Source: Bacteroidota bacterium
GTDB lineage: Bacteria; Bacteroidota; Bacteroidia; Cytophagales; Cytophagaceae
Reading direction: 5' to 3'
Assembly (NCBI GenBank): GCA_023458555.1
Contig: JAEWYS010000014.1
Coordinates: 62,001-126,000 of the forward strand
Length of the DNA stretch: 64,000 bases
Shown: positions 1-9,496 of the stretch, piece by piece
Layout of the letters: every line of letters starts with the position of its first letter
Numbering within the stretch: the stretch's first letter is position 1
Position numbers and translations under genes: made by a program
Notes under the pieces: generated by a model
What the model saw: only the letters and a program-made list of their open reading frames with translations
What the model was told of the DNA's origin: nothing
Database searches by the model: none

Positions 1-121
1 CGCTTCTGATCACCAGCCACAGCATGATCAGAAAAAAACTGAAGAACAGCACAAAGGATATGACCGGATAGATCTCAATATTGCCTATGCTTGCCATGTG
101 GTTTTTGATAAACTTCAACAT
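1..121 (-). CDS. ccoQ: cbb3-type cytochrome oxidase small subunit CcoQ (partial, 3' end outside window)
   Basis: The visible 40 residues begin MLKFIKNHMASIGNIEIYPV and continue into one hydrophobic membrane segment rich in Phe, Leu and Val. This is the layout of the short single-helix CcoQ/FixQ subunit that stabilises the cbb3 oxidase. It starts only 7 bases after the ccoNO stop, so it is almost certainly the next gene of the same operon. The remainder lies before base 1. The assignment rests on position and topology more than on conserved residues, which CcoQ largely lacks. Confidence 0.72.
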   Translation of the reverse strand, partial: MLKFIKNHMASIGNIEIYPVISFVLFFSFFLIMLWLVIRS

Positions 122-128
122 ATTTCGC

Positions 129-2252
<2,124 letters not shown>

Positions 2253-2258
2253 GTTCAC

Positions 2259-2426
2259 TTACTTATTGTTTTGTTTAGATTCTGTTTGTTTCTCTTCAAA
2301 AAGCATCCGCACCGAAGGCGTATAATCGTCTTCGTACTGCCCGTCCCGGACCGCCCACAAAAAAGCCCCGAGAAATGACCCTGCGACCAGCAGGCTTACA
2401 AGCACCAGAATAATCAATACACTCAT
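2259..2426 (-). CDS. ccoS: cbb3 oxidase maturation protein CcoS
   Basis: A 55-residue protein with one N-terminal membrane helix (MSVLIILVLVSLLVAGSFLGAF), then WAVRDGQYEDDYTPSVRML. That is the CcoS signature: a short membrane protein ending in an acidic segment with a D-G-Q-(Y/F)-(D/E)-D pattern. CcoS is needed for cofactor insertion into cbb3 oxidase. ATG 2426 is preferred to an upstream in-frame start at 2447 because it places the helix right at the N-terminus, as in the family. The stop is followed within 10 bases by the ccoNO start, so the two are co-transcribed. Confidence 0.87.
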   Translation of the reverse strand: MSVLIILVLVSLLVAGSFLGAFLWAVRDGQYEDDYTPSVRMLFEEKQTESKQNNK

Positions 2427-2521
2427 AGTATGCCGTTCTTTGTACACAAATAAAGCGGATCGCCGCTCCCCGATGAATGAGTTCCGACACTGCCGGAAAT
2501 GATATATGTCAGTTTTGTATC

Positions 2522-2556
2522 AAATCCTTCAAGGTTTTCAAAACCTTGAAGGATTT
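2522..2556. repeat. Perfect 35-bp palindrome between ccoI and ccoS
   Basis: Arms AAATCCTTCAAGGTTTT (2522-2538) and AAAACCTTGAAGGATTT (2540-2556) are exact reverse complements around a single C. The palindrome begins 4 bases after the ccoI stop, inside what otherwise looks like one minus-strand operon. There is no long T-run after it on the minus strand, so it is not a textbook terminator. It may act as a processing or attenuation hairpin, or be one copy of a dispersed REP-like palindrome. No second copy was seen in this window. Confidence 0.8.
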
Positions 2557-2559
2557 AAC

Positions 2560-4986
2560 CTATCTGAACCGATACTTTCTCCTTGCCAGCACTCTGCTCA
2601 TAATCACTACAAATACCACTACAGACACAGAACTGACAGGCATCAGTATGGCGGCAATCAGTGGTTTGAGTATGCCCTGCACCGCGAAATACAATCCGAC
2701 CGCGTTGTAGGCCAGCGCCAGCGCCAGTCCCCAGTATACTATCTGCATACAGTCTCTGCTATAGCGCATAAAATCCGGCAGACGATGTACCGATGAGGCT
2801 TCCAGAATCGCATCGCAGGCCGGAGAAAAACTTCCTTTGTTTTCGACAATACTGATTCCGCAGTCACTTTGCAGCAGTGCTCCGGCATCGTTGAGGCCAT
2901 CTCCTGCCATCAGTACCTGCCGGGTTTCGGTAAGCTTTTTTATGTAATCTTTCTTATCAGCCGGAGACTGATTGAAATGCATATGGGTATTGTCGAAGTA
3001 GGGACGCAGTACATCCTTTTCCGCGTCATTGTCTCCCGACAACAGATGTAGTTCACAGGATTTTTCCAGTCTTCTCAGCATCAGATCCAGACCGGGGCGG
3101 TATTTGTTATGAAAGCGGAAACAACCTCTGACCTGACCGTCAATGCTAAACCACACGCTGGTCTGGCGACTGTCTGTATCCGATTCACTGGTTACCGCTC
3201 CGACAAAAGCAGCCGATCCTGCTTTGATTTTTTTACCGCCTGCTTCCGCACACATGCCCTGTGCCGGAATTTCCTGAAACGAGCTTACCGGTACTGTTTC
3301 CCTGTCTGACAAATGGCTTACCAGCATCTGCGACAAAGGATGTGTAGAATGCCTGCATACGGACCGTACCAATGACAATTCCTCTGCCGTAAGAGTACCT
3401 GTCTGTACGATAGCTGCTTCTCCTGCATGGGTAATGGTGCCGGTCTTGTCAAAAACTACTGTATCAATGGAAGCGAGCTGTTCCACAGCTTCTGCCTTTT
3501 TCAGATAGAGGCCGTTGCGCCCCATGATATTCATGGCCGTACCAAAGCAGAACGGAATGGCGAAAGAGAAAATACAGGGACAAAAGATGATCAGCACAGT
3601 GACCGCCGCATACAGAGCCGTCGATGATGCGCCCTGACTGTACCAGTACAGGTAAGATCCCAGACTGATCAGCAAAACGGCAATCGTAAAATATATTCCT
3701 ATCTTGTTGGTAAAAGCTGTCAGCCCGGACGGACGCTCCCGGGTTTCCTCTTTGTTCCAGAGCCGTGTCAGATAGCTGTGCGATACTTCACGGATCAGCC
3801 GTAGTCGTATCGCAGCGCCCGCCTGTCTTCCTCCGGCATAGAGCTGCTCGCCGTTTTTCTTGGGTACAGGTGCGGACTCACCGGTTACAAAGCTATAGTC
3901 AATATTGCCTTCGCCTTCCATCAGGATGGCATCGGCCGGTATGATTTCTCCGTTACGAATCAGGATAATATCTCCCGGTTTCAGCTCACTGACCGGCACA
4001 AAGGTTTCTTTGTCCTCTTCTACTCTTGTCACCGCCAAGGGAAAATACGATTTATAATCCCGCTCAAAGGACAGCGCCTGATAGGTCCTGCTCTGATACC
4101 ATTTGCCGATCAGCAGAAAGAATACCAGCCCGGTCAGCGAGTCCAGATACCCGGAACCTGTCCCGCTCAGGATCTCGTACACGCTCTGTCCGAACGCTGC
4201 GACCAGCCCGAGAGCGATCGGCAGATCCATATTGATTGTCCGGTTTCTGAGTGCATACCAGGACGAGGTAAAATAGTCGGAAGCACTGAACAGGAATACC
4301 GGTAAGGCAAGCAGCAGGCTGAGTCCGGAAAAAAGGTGTTTCAGACTACCCGAAAACGAATCGGCAAACGACAAGTATTCGGGCAGGGCCAGCATCATGA
4401 TATTTCCGAAGCAAAAACCCGCAATGCCCAGCTTGTAATACAGGGACCGGTCGACCGAACGACGCGATACCGGTTTGCCGTCCATGGTAATCAGAGGCGG
4501 ATAGCCCAGGGAAGCCAGCAGCCTGGCCAGCTCCCGCAGGCTGATACCACTGTCAAAACGCACATCAAGCTCTTTGCGCTGAAACTGTATGACCGACTGG
4601 AGAATCGATTTATCCAGCCGATGCAGATTTTCGAGCAGCCATATACAGGAACTGCAATGAATGGAAGGTATGTAAAAGGTAACGCCTGTCACCTCTCCTT
4701 CCCGAAAATTGACGATTGTCCGCTTTATTTTTTCTTCGTCCAGATACGCATAGTCATTTTCCGAAGTTCCTCTTACCTGGTTGCCGGCCTTATCATCCAG
4801 CGAATAGTACGTGCACAGCTCATTTTCATTGAGCAGCTCATAGACGGACTTGCACCCGTTGCAGCAAAAAGTATGGGATTCAGACTCGATTCCCGAGTCC
4901 CCGCAGTGTTCTCCGCAGTGATAGCAACTGGTCTGAACAGTATTTCGTACAGCCTCCGGCATAGACATGATTTTTTGCTTCTCCAT
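2560..4986 (-). CDS. ccoI: Copper-transporting P1B-type ATPase of cbb3 assembly (CcoI/FixI)
   Basis: Heavy-metal P-type ATPase that supplies copper across the inner membrane for the cbb3 heme-copper centre. In order: an N-terminal Cys-rich region (CYHCGEHC, then FCCNGCKSVYELL) typical of CcoI-type ATPases, an HMA-like metal-binding domain with CSSC, membrane helices, the actuator motif TGES, the in-membrane CPC (469-471), the phosphorylation motif DKTGT (Asp about 513), the P1B-specific HP dipeptide and the hinge GDGLNDAGAL. About 808 residues, normal for the family. ATG 4986 is chosen; an upstream extension to 5025 would add an unlikely Cys/Phe-rich stretch. It heads the cco operon and is divergent from the osmC gene. 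Confidence 0.93.
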   Translation of the reverse strand: MEKQKIMSMPEAVRNTVQTSCYHCGEHCGDSGIESESHTFCCNGCKSVYELLNENELCTYYSLDDKAGNQVRGTSENDYAYLDEEKIKRTIVNFREGEVTGVTFYIPSIHCSSCIWLLENLHRLDKSILQSVIQFQRKELDVRFDSGISLRELARLLASLGYPPLITMDGKPVSRRSVDRSLYYKLGIAGFCFGNIMMLALPEYLSFADSFSGSLKHLFSGLSLLLALPVFLFSASDYFTSSWYALRNRTINMDLPIALGLVAAFGQSVYEILSGTGSGYLDSLTGLVFFLLIGKWYQSRTYQALSFERDYKSYFPLAVTRVEEDKETFVPVSELKPGDIILIRNGEIIPADAILMEGEGNIDYSFVTGESAPVPKKNGEQLYAGGRQAGAAIRLRLIREVSHSYLTRLWNKEETRERPSGLTAFTNKIGIYFTIAVLLISLGSYLYWYSQGASSTALYAAVTVLIIFCPCIFSFAIPFCFGTAMNIMGRNGLYLKKAEAVEQLASIDTVVFDKTGTITHAGEAAIVQTGTLTAEELSLVRSVCRHSTHPLSQMLVSHLSDRETVPVSSFQEIPAQGMCAEAGGKKIKAGSAAFVGAVTSESDTDSRQTSVWFSIDGQVRGCFRFHNKYRPGLDLMLRRLEKSCELHLLSGDNDAEKDVLRPYFDNTHMHFNQSPADKKDYIKKLTETRQVLMAGDGLNDAGALLQSDCGISIVENKGSFSPACDAILEASSVHRLPDFMRYSRDCMQIVYWGLALALAYNAVGLYFAVQGILKPLIAAILMPVSSVSVVVFVVIMSRVLARRKYRFR

Positions 4987-5076
4987 TACAAAGAAACATG
5001 GAACATATGGGCAAATAAATGACAAATATCACCTTCCGGACTAAGGCTTATCATCCCGCAAACATTTCCGGGCTGC

Positions 5077-5084
5077 TATCTTTG
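5077..5084 (+). promoter_or_regulatory. -7 promoter element for the OsmC gene
   Basis: TATCTTTG matches the Bacteroidota housekeeping sigma -7 consensus TAnnTTTG and lies 26 bases before the ATG at 5111. No clear TTG -33 box is found at the expected distance, so only half of the promoter is supported. Confidence 0.4.
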
Positions 5085-5110
5085 AAGCGCTAATTTCACC
5101 AAATCGGAAT

Positions 5111-5572
5111 ATGGGAACTGAAGAATATTTTTATGAAGTGGATCTGACCCACGAGCCGGGAAAAGAAGGGCGCATATCCTCACACGGGCTACAGCCCATC
5201 CACGTACTGACGGCCATAAAGCCCCCCAGAGAGCGTAAAGCCGTATGGTCTCCGGAGCACCTGCTGGCCGCGTCGGTATCGGACTCTTTTATGGCTACTT
5301 TTCTGGATCTGTGCGAAAAAATGCAGGTCAATATACAATCCTACCAGAGCCAGTGCTTTGCCAAGCTGGTAAGACAGAAAGATAAATTTGTGATGACAGA
5401 GCTGTTGCTGCGTCCTCTTATCAGGCTGGCTGATCACCGGTCCATGCTCAAAGCGTACAAATACGTCGAAGAAGCAGAAAGTCTTTGTCCCGTACGAAAT
5501 GTACTGAAGATACCGGTTGAGGTACATCCCCAGTTTGAATACATCGACAAAGGCTCTAAAGTAAAAGCCTGA
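5111..5572 (+). CDS. OsmC/Ohr family protein
   Basis: A 153-residue OsmC-fold protein. The segment WSPEHLLAASVSDSFMATF is the family's first-Cys region (here no Cys in the helix, Ser/Asp instead), and CPVRNVLK near residues 132-139 carries the second conserved Cys. OsmC/Ohr proteins reduce organic hydroperoxides with a pair of Cys residues. The first Cys appears shifted or replaced (a Cys occurs a few residues later, in LDLCEKM), so peroxidase activity is plausible but not shown. Its stop codon is one base from the stop of the convergent membrane-protein gene. Confidence 0.85.
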   Translation: MGTEEYFYEVDLTHEPGKEGRISSHGLQPIHVLTAIKPPRERKAVWSPEHLLAASVSDSFMATFLDLCEKMQVNIQSYQSQCFAKLVRQKDKFVMTELLLRPLIRLADHRSMLKAYKYVEEAESLCPVRNVLKIPVEVHPQFEYIDKGSKVKA

Positions 5573-5573
5573 C

Positions 5574-5816
5574 TTAGTTGGACTCCACAGAATGCAGATC
5601 AGGCCGGTCCTGGTAGCCCCATTCCTCATCATGACCAAGCTCCCGCCCAGCGTAGCGGCCATAGCGCAGCACGACATATACCATCCAGCCCAGAAACAAG
5701 TGGGCTATGGAAAAAAAGAACAGCATTAATCTCAAAGGAGCGTCTAAACGACCAGCTATCGTAAACACTACCAGAAAGAGCGTTACGACAAAAATGGCAA
5801 TTTTCGGATTTTTCAT
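5574..5816 (-). CDS. Small conserved membrane protein, function unknown
   Basis: An 80-residue protein with two predicted membrane helices (about 5-22 and 30-51) and a charged tail rich in Asp, Glu and Arg. The first ATG in frame is at 5816; the frame extends 9 bases further to a TTG. I do not recognise a named family. It is convergent with the OsmC gene, separated by one base, and no operon partner is evident. Confidence 0.55.
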   Translation of the reverse strand: MKNPKIAIFVVTLFLVVFTIAGRLDAPLRLMLFFFSIAHLFLGWMVYVVLRYGRYAGRELGHDEEWGYQDRPDLHSVESN

Positions 5817-6012
5817 ATTCCACAAACCCGGAATGGCCGAAAAGGTTACAGCGTGGTGTGGAAGTCTCTACTCAATTCTTGAATTAAGCATTTATTCAAT
5901 AATCATTTTGTCCGGGAAAAGCAGGCTGCAATAAAAGCATAGGCCAGCCTGTAATCTACAAAGTAAAATCAATAACCTTACAACTATGCTTAAACCGACA
6001 AGAAGAAAGACA

Positions 6013-7272
6013 TTATGCCATTACCTGAATTGCTTTCTTTTCCTTCTTTGCACCACCAGATCTGGTACCTGATGGTATCTTCTTCCACCAGATAATAAAA
6101 CCCGTAACAGGCAATGAACAGCCGATTAATGATGCTATGAAGTAAAAAATCAGACTCGGCCATCCGAGAATTTCACCCGTATGCAAAGGAAGAGAGATTT
6201 CTACGAACTGCTCATGTAGTTTTTTGTCAGCAAAGCGTTCAAGTGTTCTGAGTTCACCCTGATTGTTAAATGTTACAATATCCGGCACAATGGCTCCGAG
6301 CATATTTTCCGTATTTATTTTCTTGACTGTAATATGCGGAGATTCTTCAGTGGGCAGGGAAATAGTGGTAATGGCCTGATACGGCAGTTGCCTGTTGCTG
6401 AGTCTTATTATTTCGTCCAGCGATATGGTTTTTTCCAGATCGAGATTTTCTTTATCGTTTTCTGTTGCGATCATATCTTTCAGCAAATCCTTAAACGAGT
6501 CGGATAACGCGTCATTGGCAGGCGCTTTAGAGTTTGCGGTCAAAACCGGTTCCCCGCCCAGAGCCACAATAATTCCGCTTTTTACCCAGCCATACGAAAC
6601 ATACAACCCTGTAACGGCAATGAACAACAACAATAATACGCTATAAAAACCCAGAACATTATGTAAATCATAGTTTACTCGTGCGAACCTGGCTTTCCAG
6701 CGAATTACCAGTCCGTCTTTCAGCAGCTTCCATTTTTTGGGAATCCACAATACCAGTCCTGAAATCAGAAGAATAACAAATACTAAAATAGAAGCTGCAA
6801 CGATGTCTCTGCCAATTCCGCTGATCAGCAACGAGCGGTGTATACTAAGTATAAGACTGAAAAACTCTTTGAGAGAATAATCACCTGATCCCAGGTTTTC
6901 TCCGGTATACGGATTCATATAAAATGATCCGATCTGAATACCATCTACAGATTTGTAACTGATCGTTAAGCTTTTGCCGGGAGAAGAAGGAATAGAGATA
7001 CCCGTAATTAGTTTTCCTTCATTTTTTAATCTGTTCTGAATCGTATCAATAGGAAGTACAGGTATATTTTCGGTCGAAACGTATACTTTGTCGTAATTCC
7101 AGGCATCTATTATTTTATCCTTAAACGTATAAATGCTTCCGCTAAGACATACAATAAATACTACAACAGAAGATAAAAGTCCGAGCCACAAATGCAGCAC
7201 GGACATTGTATATTTAAACCAGGATTCTTTTGGTCTCTTCTTACGAAGCAGAGCCTTAGCAAATCGTTTCAT
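6013..7272 (-). CDS. PepSY-associated transmembrane protein, XusC-like, of an iron uptake operon
   Basis: A 419-residue inner-membrane protein of the PepSY_TM family. The N-terminal helix segment (VLHLWLGLLSSVVVFIVCLSGSIYTF) is the family hallmark. Two more helices follow near residues 160-180 and 200-225, with a periplasmic PepSY-like region between and a C-terminal helix pair (SLIFYFIASLIGCSLPVTGFIIWW). Such proteins sit next to TonB receptors for siderophores and are proposed to reduce or release iron in the periplasm; XusC of Bacteroides is an example. It is the last gene of the receptor-DUF4374-Spy-like-PepSY run and starts 3 bases after the stop of the preceding gene. Confidence 0.85.
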   Translation of the reverse strand: MKRFAKALLRKKRPKESWFKYTMSVLHLWLGLLSSVVVFIVCLSGSIYTFKDKIIDAWNYDKVYVSTENIPVLPIDTIQNRLKNEGKLITGISIPSSPGKSLTISYKSVDGIQIGSFYMNPYTGENLGSGDYSLKEFFSLILSIHRSLLISGIGRDIVAASILVFVILLISGLVLWIPKKWKLLKDGLVIRWKARFARVNYDLHNVLGFYSVLLLLFIAVTGLYVSYGWVKSGIIVALGGEPVLTANSKAPANDALSDSFKDLLKDMIATENDKENLDLEKTISLDEIIRLSNRQLPYQAITTISLPTEESPHITVKKINTENMLGAIVPDIVTFNNQGELRTLERFADKKLHEQFVEISLPLHTGEILGWPSLIFYFIASLIGCSLPVTGFIIWWKKIPSGTRSGGAKKEKKAIQVMA

Positions 7273-7275
7273 TAA

Positions 7276-7923
7276 TTATTCAGCCTTTTTCTCCGATGGT
7301 TTTCCACCTTCTTTATGTTCGCCTCTGAAACCGTACTCCTTCACTATTTCCTGATATTTTGCATATTGCTCTTCGGTGAAGACGTCTTTTAGCGCTTTTT
7401 TTCTTTCTTCGTCAAACTTGTTCCAGTATTCCCTGGCAGCTTCTGCATTACCATGATAGTAATCATGAGCATTAGCATATGATTTTTCAAAAGCGTTATT
7501 TACCGCCACCAGCATTTTACTCTGATTTTCATCCAGGGCCAGCTCAGCTTGCAGTTGCCCTATCAGCTCATCAGAATACCCGGATCTTCCGCGGTTAAAT
7601 TTCTTTGCAAAATCCTTGTAGGTCTCTTGTTGCTCAGGATCAAGAATGGCCAGAATTTCTTCATTATACCTCTTCATCAGCTCTCTTGATTGTGCCATAC
7701 GGGTCGCACGATCTACTCCTTCCACATTCCGCATGGCCTCACGTGACTCATTGTATCTTTTCGCGATAGCATCAAATTGAGATTCTTGTGCTGAAGACAA
7801 TTTAAGACCTGGTTTTATTTCGTTCAGGTCCATCCCTCTTCTCTTCTTTTCTTCGCTGCAAGAGCTTAAAACAAACAGCAGTGCCAGAACAGGAAGGATA
7901 AGTTTTTTTACTAGGGTGTTCAT
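7276..7923 (-). CDS. Spy/CpxP-like periplasmic lipoprotein
   Basis: A 215-residue lipoprotein: signal peptide with lipobox VLSSC (Cys about 22), then a mostly helical, charged chain. Two related stretches resemble LTxxQ-type repeats of Spy/CpxP proteins: one near LSSAQESQFDAIAKRYNESREAM, ending in ILDPEQQETY, and one near LALDENQSKMLVAVNNAFEK, ending in VFTEEQYAKY. The tail is basic. Spy proteins are periplasmic chaperones or metal-responsive sensors. It lies between the DUF4374 gene and the PepSY gene, a place where the described Xus system has no gene, so a role in iron handling or in stabilising the partner lipoprotein is inference. Confidence 0.7.
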   Translation of the reverse strand: MNTLVKKLILPVLALLFVLSSCSEEKKRRGMDLNEIKPGLKLSSAQESQFDAIAKRYNESREAMRNVEGVDRATRMAQSRELMKRYNEEILAILDPEQQETYKDFAKKFNRGRSGYSDELIGQLQAELALDENQSKMLVAVNNAFEKSYANAHDYYHGNAEAAREYWNKFDEERKKALKDVFTEEQYAKYQEIVKEYGFRGEHKEGGKPSEKKAE

Positions 7924-8025
7924 AGTCGTGAATAAATAAAATTATTGAAATATGAAAATAGAAAAATTGAAGGTATAGCAAGCTATTCTGCTATACCTTC
8001 AAAATAGCAAGATTGCTACAAGAAA

Positions 8026-9369
8026 CTAGTATACACCGATATATCTGTTTCCAGCAGGGTTTACCAATTTAGCGCCAACAGTTACTTGTGCTGTTTTGGT
8101 GTTGAAAACATATATATTACCATCTATACCTACACCTGCCACAGCGATAAATACTTCATCACCAGCGACAGCAATACCTTGGTATTGACCAAAATCCATA
8201 TTAGCGTCATTAGGAATATTTACCTTGGTAACAAATCTGGAATTTAAGTCTACACGGGCAACATAACCACCTGTACGCTCACCACCAACATTTAAGCTGT
8301 AGATAATATAACCGATTCCGTCTCCGGCATATCTCCAGGACTCAATATAGCTGTCCTTCACACCTAATGCATTATCAATGCTGATAGAATATGAATTGTC
8401 ATACGAACCATCCGGATTAATTCTTATGATTTTTGATCCGCCTGTACCAGCCGTTTCTCTATGCGTAGCCTGGTATACATATCCGTCCGAACCAACAAAG
8501 GACATAGGGCTTCTGTAACCACTGTTGTCACCTGTTGCTTGCGTCGATGTAATGATTTTAGGATTCGTAAGAGAAGGATAGTCAAGTACTACCGTTTTTG
8601 TTCCTAATCGCTGGAAAGCTGAAGCATCAGCTGTTGTAGTTCCGGGAGTCCACTTACGTGTCCATGTACCTATGTACAGTTTATTACCCGCAGCATTTAA
8701 TACCGGTGCATCCAAACGGAAAATATGGTGGCCTTCCTTTTGCTCTTCTGCAGAAAGCGCTAATTCAAATTCATGTGTGCCTATGATTCTAGGATTTTTC
8801 AAGTCCAGCACAACCACTACAGCAGTACCATAAACACCGACGAACGTACCATTTTCGTCATTACCCTCATATCTGTTTTTAATGTCTCTTACGTTGACTG
8901 CCACACCAATATCTTCACTGGCTTTTACCCAACGCGGAGAAGTTCCGGCATATTCGGCAATACTTACACTTGCACCTTCGTCAATTAGTGTATTACCACC
9001 CTCTACTTTGTATTTATTGAAAACACCGCCATCAGCGCCAGTGTACTGAATGTTATATAAGTAGTTACCGTCATTGGATGCCTGTAGACGAGCTGTTCTG
9101 CTTGACTTTACATGTACTCCATTGTCAAAAACATTGATAGAAGTTTCCGGATTTACAGCATCCTCTCTTTTTACACTATACACCATCGTACCACCGTTGC
9201 CATCGCCCGGATCTGTACCGTACAATGCGCCTGCCACTGTTATCCAACGGTCAGCGGTTCCGTCTGGCTGATTAGCTTTCGGACCATCATCTTTTTTGCA
9301 ACCGGATAGCGCTAATGCTGCTGAAAAACCTGCAAAAAGAACCTGCTTAAAGAAATATCTGTTCTTCAT
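8026..9369 (-). CDS. DUF4374 domain lipoprotein, XusB-like siderophore-binding protein
   Basis: A 447-residue secreted lipoprotein: signal peptide and lipobox (ALALSGC), then a DUF4374-type beta-propeller with repeated short segments such as YLYNIQYT, KLYIGTWTR, YVYQATHRE and EVFIAVAG. In Bacteroides thetaiotaomicron the DUF4374 protein XusB binds ferric enterobactin at the cell surface for its TonB receptor. ATG 9369 begins the signal peptide (MKNRYFFKQVLFAG); the frame runs upstream to 9483, but that extension is hydrophilic and would bury the signal. It follows the TonB receptor directly and precedes the Spy-like lipoprotein. Confidence 0.88.
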   Translation of the reverse strand: MKNRYFFKQVLFAGFSAALALSGCKKDDGPKANQPDGTADRWITVAGALYGTDPGDGNGGTMVYSVKREDAVNPETSINVFDNGVHVKSSRTARLQASNDGNYLYNIQYTGADGGVFNKYKVEGGNTLIDEGASVSIAEYAGTSPRWVKASEDIGVAVNVRDIKNRYEGNDENGTFVGVYGTAVVVVLDLKNPRIIGTHEFELALSAEEQKEGHHIFRLDAPVLNAAGNKLYIGTWTRKWTPGTTTADASAFQRLGTKTVVLDYPSLTNPKIITSTQATGDNSGYRSPMSFVGSDGYVYQATHRETAGTGGSKIIRINPDGSYDNSYSISIDNALGVKDSYIESWRYAGDGIGYIIYSLNVGGERTGGYVARVDLNSRFVTKVNIPNDANMDFGQYQGIAVAGDEVFIAVAGVGIDGNIYVFNTKTAQVTVGAKLVNPAGNRYIGVY

Positions 9370-9496
9370 TTTTGTTTTTGAAAGTTGTTTATCAGGGTTC
9401 TTAGTGTTTCTATTTCTATATGGATCCAATGAAATCGTAGAACCCTGATTACCGATCTCATTTGAATCTTTAGTTAAAGACATTGTGAATTATCAG

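Noticed and set aside
4336..5022. 228-residue plus-strand frame opposite ccoI
   Set aside because: It lies wholly antisense to a clear P-type ATPase with all motifs present and shows no domain of its own.
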